Positions 1 to 9,132 of a stretch of DNA of 25,827 bases are shown one piece after another. How positions within the stretch are numbered: the first letter of the stretch is position 1; every line of letters starts with the position of its first letter. The notes under the pieces were generated by a model that worked only from the letters and a program-made list of their open reading frames with translations, was not told the DNA's origin and did not search any database. A program made the position numbers and the translations under genes. Source of the stretch: Actinomycetes bacterium (lineage in GTDB: Bacteria; Actinomycetota; Actinomycetes; Propionibacteriales; Nocardioidaceae); assembly GCA_029779385.1 (NCBI GenBank), contig JAKPAQ010000338.1, positions 1 through 25,827 on the forward strand. The letters run 5' to 3'.

Positions 1-2
1 AA

Positions 3-1613
<1,611 letters not shown>

Positions 1614-1626
1614 GCCCAGCCTCATT

Positions 1627-1671
1627 AAGCAGGGCCCCGAAGCGTCGCCGCTTCGGGGCCCTGCTTTTTTT
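1627..1671 (+). terminator. Intrinsic terminator of groEL
   Basis: A perfect 17-bp stem (1627-1643 pairs with 1650-1666) closes a 6-base loop and runs into seven consecutive T. It begins 13 bases after the groEL stop codon. This is the clearest rho-independent terminator in the window. Confidence 0.95.
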
Positions 1672-1715
1672 AGGTTGGGGACTGCCGCGAAGCTCTGCTC
1701 TGGGAGGATAAGCCC

Positions 1716-2453
1716 GTGCGCTGGGACCAGTTAGAACGAACCGACAAGTCGATCACCGATCAGCACCGGGAGCGATTGCTGGCGGCTGGAGTCGAGGCCG
1801 ACCGGCTCGATGCTCTCGACTGGCGTTTGGTTGAAGGCGACCTGCCCTCGTGGTGGTTCGACCTCGGCAATGCCCTTTACGCGGCCAAGGGCGCCCGACT
1901 GCCCGACAACGTGCTCGAAGTGCTAACGACGTTCGCTTTTGCCGATGCGTTGATTGTTATTGGCAGTCCGCTGGACCACCTCAGTTCGTTGCTTCTCGGC
2001 GGCAACGGGGCGACCGTGTTTTTGGATGAACGGGTGATCTTGACCGCGGGTGAGATCTATTGCGGCCCGGACTCGTCCATCGTCTTACACGGGCCAGTCG
2101 TCGCGACGAGGACACCGGTAATCGATGCTCGAAACGGTGGTCGAATCATTTCTGCGGGGGACCAGCTTTGGGCAGCGGGGGTGTATATCGCCACCGACGA
2201 CATGCATCGGCTCCAGGACGCGCGCACCGGAGAGCGGCTGAACCCTTTTGGCGCGACGATCAAAATCGGACATCACGTCTGGTTGTGCCGAGAGTCGGTA
2301 GTCACCGGCCACGTCGAGATCGGCGATCAGGTTTGTGTCGGCATGCGCGCGATTGTGCGAGGCCAAAAGGTGCCCGCACAGGTCGTAGTCGCCGGTGCTC
2401 CAGCCAGAGTCGTAAAAGAAGGAACAACTTGGTCGTTTGAGGATTCGCCATAG
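1716..2453 (+). CDS. Left-handed beta-helix (hexapeptide-repeat) acyltransferase
   Basis: Probable O-acetyltransferase or related acyl-CoA-dependent acyltransferase of 245 residues. The first ~65 residues are not repetitive. From about residue 95 the chain has the spaced Ile/Val/Gly rungs of a left-handed beta-helix. It ends in the block typical of WbbJ/maltose-acetyltransferase-like enzymes: IKIGHHVWLC, VVTGHVEIGD, then VVVAGAPARVVKEG. The GTG start at 1716 is chosen because GGGAGG lies 8 bases upstream. It is separated from groEL by that gene's terminator. Its position before a polysaccharide-priming enzyme suggests modification of a surface sugar, but substrate and acyl donor cannot be read from the sequence. 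Confidence 0.85.
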   Translation: MRWDQLERTDKSITDQHRERLLAAGVEADRLDALDWRLVEGDLPSWWFDLGNALYAAKGARLPDNVLEVLTTFAFADALIVIGSPLDHLSSLLLGGNGATVFLDERVILTAGEIYCGPDSSIVLHGPVVATRTPVIDARNGGRIISAGDQLWAAGVYIATDDMHRLQDARTGERLNPFGATIKIGHHVWLCRESVVTGHVEIGDQVCVGMRAIVRGQKVPAQVVVAGAPARVVKEGTTWSFEDSP

Positions 2454-2573
2454 TCCTTCTTGGCCCGGTCACAGGGGTGCCAACGGGTCACAGAAACAAC
2501 TGGTTACACTTAGCTATATTGTGGAAACATCGGTAACTTTGATTATTCACAACTGAATTCCTCGAATTATCAG

Positions 2574-2589
2574 CGTGATCTAAGTCATC
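2574..2589 (+). promoter_or_regulatory. Candidate CRP/GlxR-type operator
   Basis: CGTGATCTAAGTCATC resembles the actinobacterial cAMP-receptor-type consensus TGTGANNTANNTCACA: GTGA on the left, central TA, TCA on the right. It matches imperfectly in the right half-site. It sits about 30 bases downstream of the possible -10 at 2541, where a bound factor would repress. This is a pattern match only. Confidence 0.3.
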
Positions 2590-2618
2590 TCGTTGAATTT
2601 TGGGAATAGCCAGACAGG

Positions 2619-2638
2619 ACTATGCGAAATGGCATAGT
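2619..2638. repeat. 7-bp inverted repeat, possible operator or weak hairpin
   Basis: ACTATGC and GCATAGT flank a 6-base spacer, giving a 20-bp dyad followed by a short T run (2638-2641). The stem is short and AT-rich, so an operator is at least as likely as an attenuator. It lies in the leader of the priming glycosyltransferase. Confidence 0.35.
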
Positions 2639-2860
2639 TTTCAGGTATTGCAGAGACGCTGTGGGCGTCGGTGTCCGCCGGAGTGGGATCTGGCGAGGGA
2701 GAGCACCGAAAGAAACTGTCAAAGTTCGTGGGATTTCGTAGGGGTACGTATCTTTCGAGCCGCGGGCGACTCTCGGTTGGTGCAACAGACAAACAGCAAA
2801 CAGTTGGTCGTTAGGGCGAAGGGGATTTCGCCGACCAGGCTGTGGCATTGGAGGGTGGGT

Positions 2861-4309
2861 ATGACTTCAGCAGTAGATGGGCGAGACGAATCCGTCCACC
2901 CATTGCGGCTGGTTGAACCAGCCGGTCGCGAAGACGTCGTCGGGACGCCATCGGTCCAGCGTGAGTTCACCGGCATCCCAACAAGCCGCTCTTCCATCGA
3001 CGCCCTCGTTCGCCAAGGCATCATCGGCGAATTCGCGATTGTCGCTGGCGCGGTAAGTGCTGGTCTTGTGGTCGGGATGGATTCTGGATCGCTGTTGCTG
3101 CTGGTGCTCGCAGTTGCCGGCTTCCTTGGTTTCAGTTTGGCTGCGCTGCCCGCCTACGAGCGCGCTGGCTCGTTCCGGCCGGCAAAACGACTAATGGCAG
3201 TTTTGGCCGCTGGCTCGTTGGGCTCGGTCATCTTTGTCGGCTCGATGTCGCTGCAACTACGTCATACGATCATCGTGTTGACCACTGCCGCGCTCCTGAT
3301 GGTCGCCTCCGCAGCCGTTCATCGGACCGTTTTCCGGCGAGTACCCACACTGCTAGTGGGACCCTCGGACGCGGTAAACAAGTTGGCACTTCGTTGGGAC
3401 GATCGACCCGACTTGGTCGTAGTCGGTCGCTGTACTTGGGACTCTTCGGTTCCGGTCGGCAGTGCCACGGTCAACTCCGTAGTTCGCGATGTGCCCCGGA
3501 TGCTGCGAACGATGCGAGGCGCTCGAGTCGTTATCACCGCGGATCAGGCCTTGAGCGACCCGTCGCTTCGCCACCTAGCTTGGGGGCTGCAGCGCGCCGA
3601 AATCGAGTGCCTCGTCCTGACCGACATGAACGACTACGTCGAGTTCGTCCGACCGACTCGCGTCGGCGATCAACTCGCCCTTGCGCTCGATCCGCCGAAC
3701 AACCACATCCTCTCCCAGGCGGTTAAGTCTTTCTTCGACCGTACGTTTGCCATTTTCGCCCTGATCCTTGGTGCCCCGCTGATGATGCTGATCGCGCTGG
3801 GAATCAAGCTGGATTCGCGTGGCCCGGTCATCTACCGCCAGGAGCGCACCGGCAAAGACGGTGTTCCCTTCGCGATCTACAAGTTCCGCACCATGTGCGA
3901 AGACGCCGAAGAACGAGTAGAAGAACTTGTCGGTTTGAACGAAGGCTCTGGCCCATTGTTCAAGATGACTCAGGATCCCCGAGTGACCAGATTTGGCCGG
4001 ATCCTTCGCCAAACCTCCCTGGACGAATTACCGCAGTTGTTCAACGTGCTCATTGGCGATATGGCCCTTGTGGGCCCGCGGCCAGCGCTGGAATCCGAAA
4101 CCTCGCAGTACAGCCAGTGGGTCTGGCGGCGGCTGCACGTAAAGCCGGGCATGACGGGTCTGTGGCAGGTCAGTGGCCGCTCGAACCTGTCTTGGGACGA
4201 GTCCATTCGGCTTGATCTGATGTACGTCAACAACTGGAACCTGAAGATGGATATCTCCATCATGGCCAGGACCCTTGGCGTCGTCCTCAGCCGCAAGGGC
4301 GCTTGGTGA
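2861..4309 (+). CDS. Exopolysaccharide priming polyprenyl glycosylphosphotransferase
   Basis: Transfers a sugar-1-phosphate from a nucleotide sugar to undecaprenyl phosphate, the first step of exopolysaccharide or capsule repeat-unit assembly. The protein has 482 residues: a cytoplasmic N-terminal stretch, hydrophobic helices from about residue 50 to 150, a central soluble domain, then a further helix and the bacterial sugar transferase domain from about residue 288 to the end. Diagnostic blocks are KFRTM, DPRVTRFGRILRQTSLDELPQ, LVGPRPA and KPGMTGLWQVSGRS. The ATG at 2861 is chosen because GGAGGG lies 5 bases upstream. The frame is open back to a TTG at 2600, but that extension is not family-like. 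The next gene begins 4 bases after the stop. WcaJ, CpsE and GumD are family relatives; the sugar specificity is unknown. Confidence 0.93.
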   Translation: MTSAVDGRDESVHPLRLVEPAGREDVVGTPSVQREFTGIPTSRSSIDALVRQGIIGEFAIVAGAVSAGLVVGMDSGSLLLLVLAVAGFLGFSLAALPAYERAGSFRPAKRLMAVLAAGSLGSVIFVGSMSLQLRHTIIVLTTAALLMVASAAVHRTVFRRVPTLLVGPSDAVNKLALRWDDRPDLVVVGRCTWDSSVPVGSATVNSVVRDVPRMLRTMRGARVVITADQALSDPSLRHLAWGLQRAEIECLVLTDMNDYVEFVRPTRVGDQLALALDPPNNHILSQAVKSFFDRTFAIFALILGAPLMMLIALGIKLDSRGPVIYRQERTGKDGVPFAIYKFRTMCEDAEERVEELVGLNEGSGPLFKMTQDPRVTRFGRILRQTSLDELPQLFNVLIGDMALVGPRPALESETSQYSQWVWRRLHVKPGMTGLWQVSGRSNLSWDESIRLDLMYVNNWNLKMDISIMARTLGVVLSRKGAW

Positions 4310-4313
4310 ACTG

Positions 4314-4745
4314 ATGCATGACGTTGGCTACGCCAGCGGAGTATTCGACATGTTCCATGTTGGACATCTCAACTTGCTGCGACGAGCGCGTGAACACTGT
4401 TCGACCTTGGTCGTCGGTGTCGCCAGCGACGACTATGTTTTGGCCCTCAAAGGCCAAGAGCCAGTCGTTCCTTTGGCTGAGCGGCTAGAGATTGTGCGCT
4501 CCCTTAGATTCGTCGACGAAGTGCTGATCGACCGCAGTGAAGACAAGCGAGTCGCTTGGCGCGAACGAAACTTCGACGCAATCTTCAAAGGCGATGACTG
4601 GCGTGGTTCGCCTCGAGGTGATCGGTTGGAGGCCGCGATGGCCGAGGTCGGTGCCCAAGTGACGTACTTCCCGTACACCTTGCACACTTCGAGTACCCGA
4701 CTGCGCGCGTTTATCGAGCGCAGCGAAGCTGAAAACTACGGTTGA
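4314..4745 (+). CDS. Cytidylyltransferase-like nucleotidyltransferase (TagD/RfaE family)
   Basis: A 143-residue protein of the HIGH-type nucleotidyltransferase family, which forms CDP- or ADP-activated alcohols and sugars. Residues 9-18 read GVFDMFHVGH and contain the HxGH nucleotide-binding motif. FKGDDWRGSPRGDRLE corresponds to the usual substrate-binding segment. The C-terminal signature is HTSSTRLR (124-131), where glycerol-3-phosphate cytidylyltransferases usually have an RTxGIST-like motif, so the substrate may differ. The ATG at 4314 is 4 bases after the preceding TGA, so the gene is probably translationally coupled to the priming transferase. CDP-glycerol or another CDP-linked modification of the glycan is plausible but unproven. 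Confidence 0.82.
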   Translation: MHDVGYASGVFDMFHVGHLNLLRRAREHCSTLVVGVASDDYVLALKGQEPVVPLAERLEIVRSLRFVDEVLIDRSEDKRVAWRERNFDAIFKGDDWRGSPRGDRLEAAMAEVGAQVTYFPYTLHTSSTRLRAFIERSEAENYG

Positions 4746-4863
4746 CTCAAGCTTTTGACTTTGACGGCGGGTACGCCTAGCCGATTTTGTTGCCGACTAA
4801 CTCCAAGTCTCACCAGTTGGTCACCACCTAAAAACCCCATTCTTACTGCCAAGATCCTGACTT

Positions 4864-5841
4864 ATGGATCCGTGGCTTGTGGTGGGCGCTTTTGCTGTCG
4901 GGATCGTCGTTGGCTTGACCGGGATGGGCGGCGGGGCGCTAATGACTCCGATGCTCGTCTTTTTCTTCAACGTTCCACCGCTTACTGCCGTATCGAGCGA
5001 TCTGGTCGCCAGCGCTGTCATGAAGCCAGTCGGCGCCGGGGTGCACTTGCGCCGTCGGACAGTAAACCTGAAGTTGGTTGGCTTGCTTTGTGCGGGCTCG
5101 ATTCCGGCGGCCTCCTGTGGCGTGCTGATCCTGAAGGCTTTCGGCGATTCCTCGCAGGCGCAGGAGTTCATCAAAGTCGCACTGGGCGTCGCAATCTTGA
5201 TGACGGCAGGGTTGTTGCTGGTGCGCGCGTACCTGCGATTGCTGGAACGGGCGCGCACCCGAGACGGCAAGGGCGATCCGCTTCCGCAGGCCCGGCCTGA
5301 AATCTTGGCGCGCCCACTACCTACGATCATGATCGGCGTGGTCGGCGGCTTGGTTGTCGGGATGACTTCGGTTGGCTCCGGTTCACTGATAATCATCGGG
5401 CTGATGATGCTTTACCCCGGTTTGAAAGCCAGCCAACTAGTCGGCACCGACTTGGTTCAAGCGGTTCCGCTGGTTGCTTCGGCGGCACTTGGGCACGCAT
5501 TGTTTGGCGACTTGGATTTGGCGATCTCGTTGCCGCTGATAATCGGTGCGATCCCGGGAACCTATATCGGTGCCCGGCTTTCCGCCCGCCTGCCGGGCGG
5601 TTGGATCCGCCGGGCCTTGGCTTTTGTGCTGCTTGCTTCGGGACTGAAACTCGTCGGCGTGCCGACGCACGAAACTGGAGTGATCCTGCTCGCCACGCTG
5701 GTCGGGGCACCGCTGGTCTGGTGTGTGGTGCGCAAACAAATGGGATTCCCGGCATTTGCTTTTGTGGAACGCAGGCAACTGCTTGCGGCGACTCGGGGTG
5801 CCGATCCTGGCGGCGAACGAACTGCGGTAAATGCGCTGTAA
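4864..5841 (+). CDS. TauE/SafE (TSUP) family membrane permease
   Basis: Probable exporter or importer of a sulfur-containing or organic anion such as sulfite, sulfoacetate or taurine-derived compounds; TSUP family membership is clear but the substrate is not. The 325-residue protein is strongly hydrophobic with about eight membrane spans. It shows the family's internal duplication: GLTGMGGGALMTPMLV near the N-terminus is echoed by VVGMTSVGSGSLIIIGL near residue 160, each followed by a potential pore segment. A charged loop around residues 125-150 separates the halves. The ATG at 4864 has no clear SD sequence. The 118 bases upstream contain two overlapping TTGAC-like motifs (4755, 4761) but no convincing paired -10. 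Confidence 0.88.
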   Translation: MDPWLVVGAFAVGIVVGLTGMGGGALMTPMLVFFFNVPPLTAVSSDLVASAVMKPVGAGVHLRRRTVNLKLVGLLCAGSIPAASCGVLILKAFGDSSQAQEFIKVALGVAILMTAGLLLVRAYLRLLERARTRDGKGDPLPQARPEILARPLPTIMIGVVGGLVVGMTSVGSGSLIIIGLMMLYPGLKASQLVGTDLVQAVPLVASAALGHALFGDLDLAISLPLIIGAIPGTYIGARLSARLPGGWIRRALAFVLLASGLKLVGVPTHETGVILLATLVGAPLVWCVVRKQMGFPAFAFVERRQLLAATRGADPGGERTAVNAL

Positions 5842-5850
5842 AACGCCCGA

Positions 5851-5880
5851 CTGACAGAAAATTCAGGACTGACCTATGCG
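5851..5880 (+). promoter_or_regulatory. Possible promoter of the acyl-CoA synthetase gene
   Basis: CTGACA (5851-5856) and TATGCG (5875-5880) are separated by 18 bases in the short gap after the permease gene. The -35 is close to consensus and the -10 is only half matched. Transcription from here would give a leader of about 30 bases with an SD-like AGGTGG before the GTG at 5920. Confidence 0.3.
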
Positions 5881-5919
5881 GCGACTTTCCCGGTAAAACC
5901 GACTCACTAGGTGGATTCA

Positions 5920-7563
5920 GTGAGTTTGGACCCCGAAGTGCTGTTACGCTCCTTGGCCATGGGTGATCTGGGATACAAACTGAAGGTCATGCGGCGCATT
6001 GGCATCATCAAGGCGCTGCCGCCGGGCAAGATGGTTGGCGCTGCGCGTGCGCTGAAGAAGTGGGGCCCTGGCCTTCCTTCGGGCGTGAACGCCGCCGCGA
6101 AACGCTATCCGAAACAGGTAGCGATTATCGACGATGCTGGTGAGATCACGTACGAAGATCTGGTCACGCAAATCAACCAGTTTACCGAGGTGCTCCGTGA
6201 ACGGGGCCTAAAGACTGGTGATTCGATTGCGGTTCTGGCTCGTAACCACCGCTACCTCGTGATCGCGTTGATCGCGGTTATCCAACTTGGTGGCCGAGTT
6301 TTGCTTCTCAATACGATGGCCAGCCGGGCGCAGCTCACCGACTTGGCCGAGCGCGAAGGCGCCGAGTTGCTCATCCTCGATCAGGAATTCTTGCCGCTAG
6401 TTGAGGACGTTCGCCGTAGCCGGTTAATGCTCGCTTGGGCCGATCCGGACGCGCCTAGCGACTTGGATTCGGTGGAGTCTTCGGTAGTGGGCAAGAGTGG
6501 CGCCGCTCAGGACGTCCCCGAACGGCACGGTGAAATCGTCATCTTCACCTCCGGTACCACTGGCCTACCAAAGGGCGCTAAGCGCAAGGAGCCGGACGAC
6601 CTGAAACCGGTCTTGGCGTATTTCGGTGCTATTCCGTACAAGAGCAACTCGCCAGTGATTATTGCGGCGCCGTTGTTCCACTCTTGGGGCCTGATCAATT
6701 TGGGCTTTGGCCTGTCGACTTGCCCGACGATCATTTTGCGACGCAAGTTCAGCCCTGAACAGACGTTGAAGGACATTGACAAATACAAGGTCAAGGTTTT
6801 CATTGTGGTGCCGTTGATGTTGCAGCGGATGGTTCGCGCCGATCCTGACGTGGTTCGCAACACCGACGTCTCGTCGCTGGAGATCACCGCATCAAGCGGC
6901 TCGGCTCTGGCCGGCGACTTGGCGTTGCACTACATGGACATGTTCACCGACTCGATCTACAACTTCTATGGTGCGACCGAGACCGGCTGGATCACCATCG
7001 CAAGCCCGGCCGATCTTCGGGCCGCCCCGGGCACGGCCGGCCGAGTGCCGTGGCGCACCGTCGTCAAGGTCCTAGACCACGACGGCAACGAAGTGCCAAC
7101 TGGTGACATTGGCGTCATCCACGTCGCAAACGACATGCCGTTCGGTGGTTACACCGATGGCCGCAACAAGGCATTCCACTCGGGCCTAATGGATTCGGGC
7201 GACCTTGGGTACTTCGACGAAGAGGGGCGACTGTTTGTTGCTGGCCGCGACGACGACATGATCGTTTCCGGTGGCGAGAACGTGTTCCCGCGTGAGTTGG
7301 AAGACTGCCTCATTGAGCACCCAGACGTCGCTGACGTGGTCGTAACGGGCATTCCAGACCCTGACTGGGGTCAGCGGTTGGCTGCGTACGTTGTGCTCGC
7401 CGATGGTGCTTCGATTTCGGCTTCGGCTCTGATCGATTACGCGAAGGACAACGTTGCTCGGTTCGCGGTTCCGCGTGGCGTCATGTTCATCGACGAATTG
7501 CCGCGTAACCCGACTGGCAAGGTGATGAAGCGCCAGCTCCCACCGTTCGCGACTTCAGTCTGA
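5920..7563 (+). CDS. Acyl-CoA synthetase / AMP-dependent ligase (FadD family)
   Basis: Activates a carboxylic acid to acyl-AMP and then acyl-CoA. It contains the ordered adenylate-forming motifs: FTSGTTGLPKG at 209-219 (phosphate loop), YGATETG from residue 350, SGDLGYFDEEGRLFVAGRDDD near 425-445 (ribose-binding Asp and hinge) and PTGK with the catalytic Lys at 534. At 547 residues the length is normal, and no carrier or reductase domain is fused. The GTG at 5920 is chosen because AGGTGG lies 5 bases upstream; the GTG at 5911 would add three residues but has no ribosome-binding site. The N-terminal 60 residues and overall style recall mycobacterial FadD2/FadD12-type enzymes. Chain-length preference is unknown. 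Confidence 0.93.
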   Translation: MSLDPEVLLRSLAMGDLGYKLKVMRRIGIIKALPPGKMVGAARALKKWGPGLPSGVNAAAKRYPKQVAIIDDAGEITYEDLVTQINQFTEVLRERGLKTGDSIAVLARNHRYLVIALIAVIQLGGRVLLLNTMASRAQLTDLAEREGAELLILDQEFLPLVEDVRRSRLMLAWADPDAPSDLDSVESSVVGKSGAAQDVPERHGEIVIFTSGTTGLPKGAKRKEPDDLKPVLAYFGAIPYKSNSPVIIAAPLFHSWGLINLGFGLSTCPTIILRRKFSPEQTLKDIDKYKVKVFIVVPLMLQRMVRADPDVVRNTDVSSLEITASSGSALAGDLALHYMDMFTDSIYNFYGATETGWITIASPADLRAAPGTAGRVPWRTVVKVLDHDGNEVPTGDIGVIHVANDMPFGGYTDGRNKAFHSGLMDSGDLGYFDEEGRLFVAGRDDDMIVSGGENVFPRELEDCLIEHPDVADVVVTGIPDPDWGQRLAAYVVLADGASISASALIDYAKDNVARFAVPRGVMFIDELPRNPTGKVMKRQLPPFATSV

Positions 7564-7583
7564 GAGATTCGGTATTTTCAAGA

Positions 7584-7631
7584 CGCTACGAAGCGGTTCG
7601 ACCATCTTGGTCGGACCGCTTCGGCGTTTTT
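7584..7631 (+). terminator. Intrinsic terminator after the acyl-CoA synthetase
   Basis: Arms CGAAGCGGT..CGACC and GGTCG..ACCGCTTCG pair around a 5-base loop with one internal T-G opposition. A further CGC/GCG closes the base, and five T follow. It lies about 20 bases after the stop codon. Confidence 0.88.
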
Positions 7632-7677
7632 GGCGCCCATAGGGCGAGGCCAGCCGAAGTTGTAGCTGAGTCTGCGA

Positions 7678-7683
7678 GACAAT
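7678..7683 (+). promoter_or_regulatory. -10 box for the YihY gene (near-leaderless)
   Basis: GACAAT ends 7 bases before the ATG at 7691. The same GAGACAAT-N6/7-ATGAGCA arrangement occurs before the DUF3027 gene at 9162. No good -35 was found. The start has no SD sequence, which fits a leaderless or nearly leaderless mRNA. Confidence 0.45.
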
Positions 7684-7690
7684 ACCTGCC

Positions 7691-8662
7691 ATGAGCATCG
7701 TCACGGGCATCGACGCCTTCCAGCGTCGACATCCCGTCGTCGGCTTCCCAATCGCGGTGATCTACAAGTTCTTCGACGATCAAGGCCCGTACCTTGCGGC
7801 GATCATGACTTATTACGCATTCATCGCGATCTTCCCGCTCATGTTGATCGCCACCTCGATCCTGGGCTTCTTCCTTCAAGACGATTTGGAGTTGCAAGAA
7901 CGACTGCTCGACACCGCGCTGGGGCAGTTTCCGATCATTGGTGACCAGTTGGGACGCCCGGGGGCGATCACCGGTAGTACCTCGGCAATCATCATTGGTT
8001 CACTTGCGGCACTCTACGGCTCCTTGGGGGTGGGGCAGTCCACCCAGAACGCCGCGAACGTGGCGTGGGGGGTGCCGCGGAACAGCAGACCCAACCCGTT
8101 CCTGATGCGACTGCGCAGTTTGGCCGTGCTGGCCATCGGCGGCCTCGGCATCTTGCTGGTGGCGATCGTTCAGTCGGTGGTCGATAACCCGCACTTGGTC
8201 GGAATTCGAGACCTGCCCGACCTGAGCCTGGTCTCGCGGTTGATCGGGTTTGTGATCACCTGGGCCATTTTCATTTTCGTTTTCAAACTGATCAGTTTGG
8301 GGCGAGCCTCGTGGCGTTCAGTTTTGCCAGGGACGCTCTTTTGCGCACTTGGTTGGCAAGGTCTGCAGATCGCTGGTGACGCCTACGTGTCGAACGTGCT
8401 GACCCGGGCATCTTCAATGAACCAAACATTCGCGTTGGTCCTAGGTCTGCTTGCGCTACTTTTCACGCTGACGTCGATCATCGTGATCGGGCTGGAAATC
8501 AACGTGGTTCGGCGGCGACGGTTTTACCCGCGAGCACTGCTGACGCCATTCACCGACAATGTCTCACTGACTGCCGGCGACCGCCGCGCCTACGCCCAAT
8601 ACGCTCGGATGCAGCGACACAAAGGCTTCCAGACTATTTCGGTTGATTTCGAAGATGACTAG
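7691..8662 (+). CDS. YihY/virulence factor BrkB family membrane protein
   Basis: Inner-membrane protein of unknown biochemical function; the family was once called ribonuclease BN in error. The 323-residue chain has about six hydrophobic helices. Family features include TYYAFIAIFPLMLIATSILGF near residues 40-60, the SAIIIGSLAALYGSLG helix, and the C-terminal pair of helices ending in GLEINVVRRRR. A hydrophilic tail of about 45 residues follows. The ATG at 7691 has no SD sequence but is preceded by a -10-like GACAAT. The gene follows a strong terminator, so it starts a new unit, and the cold-shock gene's promoter lies in its last codons. Confidence 0.9.
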   Translation: MSIVTGIDAFQRRHPVVGFPIAVIYKFFDDQGPYLAAIMTYYAFIAIFPLMLIATSILGFFLQDDLELQERLLDTALGQFPIIGDQLGRPGAITGSTSAIIIGSLAALYGSLGVGQSTQNAANVAWGVPRNSRPNPFLMRLRSLAVLAIGGLGILLVAIVQSVVDNPHLVGIRDLPDLSLVSRLIGFVITWAIFIFVFKLISLGRASWRSVLPGTLFCALGWQGLQIAGDAYVSNVLTRASSMNQTFALVLGLLALLFTLTSIIVIGLEINVVRRRRFYPRALLTPFTDNVSLTAGDRRAYAQYARMQRHKGFQTISVDFEDD

Positions 8663-8670
8663 ACTAGTTT
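8643..8670 (+). promoter_or_regulatory. Promoter of the cold-shock-domain gene
   Basis: TTGATT (8643-8648) and TAGTTT (8665-8670) are 16 bases apart, overlapping the end of the YihY gene. Transcription would begin near 8677, leaving a short leader with AAAAGGA (8691-8697) 7 bases before the ATG. This is an SD-led start, unlike many neighbours. Confidence 0.5.
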
Positions 8671-8704
8671 GGTTGCTTCCGTTCGAAACGAAAAGGATTA
8701 GCGA

Positions 8705-9100
8705 ATGCCTACCGGCAAGGTGAAATGGTACGACGCAGAAAAGGGCTTCGGCTTCTTGAGCCGCGAAGGCGGCGAGGACGTCTATGTCCGATCCGACGCC
8801 CTGCCTGCTGGTGTCAGCACGCTGAAGCCGGGCATGCGGGTGGAGTTCGGCATTGCGGCCGGTCGCCGCGGCGATCAGGCATTGCAGGTTCGGGTACTCG
8901 ATCCCACCCCGTCGGTCGCCAAAGCGCAGGCGAACGCCTTGCGCAAAAGCCCCGAAGAGATGGTCGTCATTGTTGAGGACTTGGTGAACTTGCTCGACGG
9001 TTTGAGCCAGAGTTACCGCCACGGTCGCCACCCGGAGGGCAAGTCGGCCCGCCAAGTGGCGCAGTTGCTTCGTCGGGTCGCTGGCGACCTTGAGGGCTGA
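8705..9100 (+). CDS. Cold-shock-domain protein with C-terminal extension
   Basis: Single-stranded nucleic-acid-binding protein. Residues 1-66 form a CspA-type domain: GKVKWYDAEKGFGFLSREGGEDVYVRSDAL carries RNP1 (KGFGFL) and an RNP2-like segment (DVYVRSD, where VFVH is usual). The remaining ~65 residues are not cold-shock domain. They look helical and charged (SPEEMVVIVEDLVNLLDGL, then an Arg-rich end), giving 131 residues instead of the usual ~67. Extended proteins of this kind exist in actinobacteria, for example the mycobacterial CspB type. The ATG at 8705 follows a good SD sequence. The role of the extension, such as dimerisation or ribosome binding, is unknown. Confidence 0.92.
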   Translation: MPTGKVKWYDAEKGFGFLSREGGEDVYVRSDALPAGVSTLKPGMRVEFGIAAGRRGDQALQVRVLDPTPSVAKAQANALRKSPEEMVVIVEDLVNLLDGLSQSYRHGRHPEGKSARQVAQLLRRVAGDLEG

Positions 9101-9117
9101 TTCCGTTCCATCGGATT

Positions 9118-9132
9118 CACCCGACTTGGGTG
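9118..9132. repeat. Small dyad overlapping a -35 element
   Basis: CACCC and GGGTG flank five bases, and the right arm overlaps the TTGGGT -35 of the DUF3027 gene. It could be an operator for that promoter or a short hairpin ending the cold-shock transcript. It is too short to be sure of either. Confidence 0.25.

Larger units (their letters stand above)
2454..2860 (+). promoter_or_regulatory. Long regulatory/leader region upstream of the priming glycosyltransferase
   Basis: About 400 bases without a convincing gene. The first half is AT-rich compared with its surroundings and holds two possible -10 boxes, TATATT (2515-2520) and GATTAT (2541-2546). The second has a weak -35 TTGTGG (2519-2524) at 16 bases. 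GGTCACAG occurs twice, 19 bases apart (2467 and 2486). Further down are a 7-bp inverted repeat (2619-2638), an A-rich stretch with repeated AACAG (2783-2803) and a 6-bp hairpin (2815-2832) about 20 bases before the SD sequence. If transcription starts near 2525-2555, the mRNA leader is about 300 bases long. No known riboswitch class was recognised. Confidence 0.5.

Noticed and set aside
2783..2803. Short AACAG repeat as a CRISPR-like or iteron array
   Set aside because: The units are only five to six bases with irregular 7-8 base spacing and three copies. They are better described as an A-rich leader stretch.
2600..2860. N-terminal extension of the priming transferase from a TTG at 2600
   Set aside because: The open frame adds 87 residues without family similarity, runs through the promoter-like region and has no ribosome-binding site. 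The ATG at 2861 has GGAGGG at the right distance.
4746..4863. Intrinsic terminator or clear promoter between the cytidylyltransferase and permease genes
   Set aside because: Only a 4-bp stem (CGGC/GCCG) before ATTTTG was found, and the TTGAC-like motifs lack a properly spaced -10.
8671..8704. cspA-type RNA thermometer leader
   Set aside because: The predicted leader is under 30 bases, too short for the long structured leaders known from E. coli cspA.
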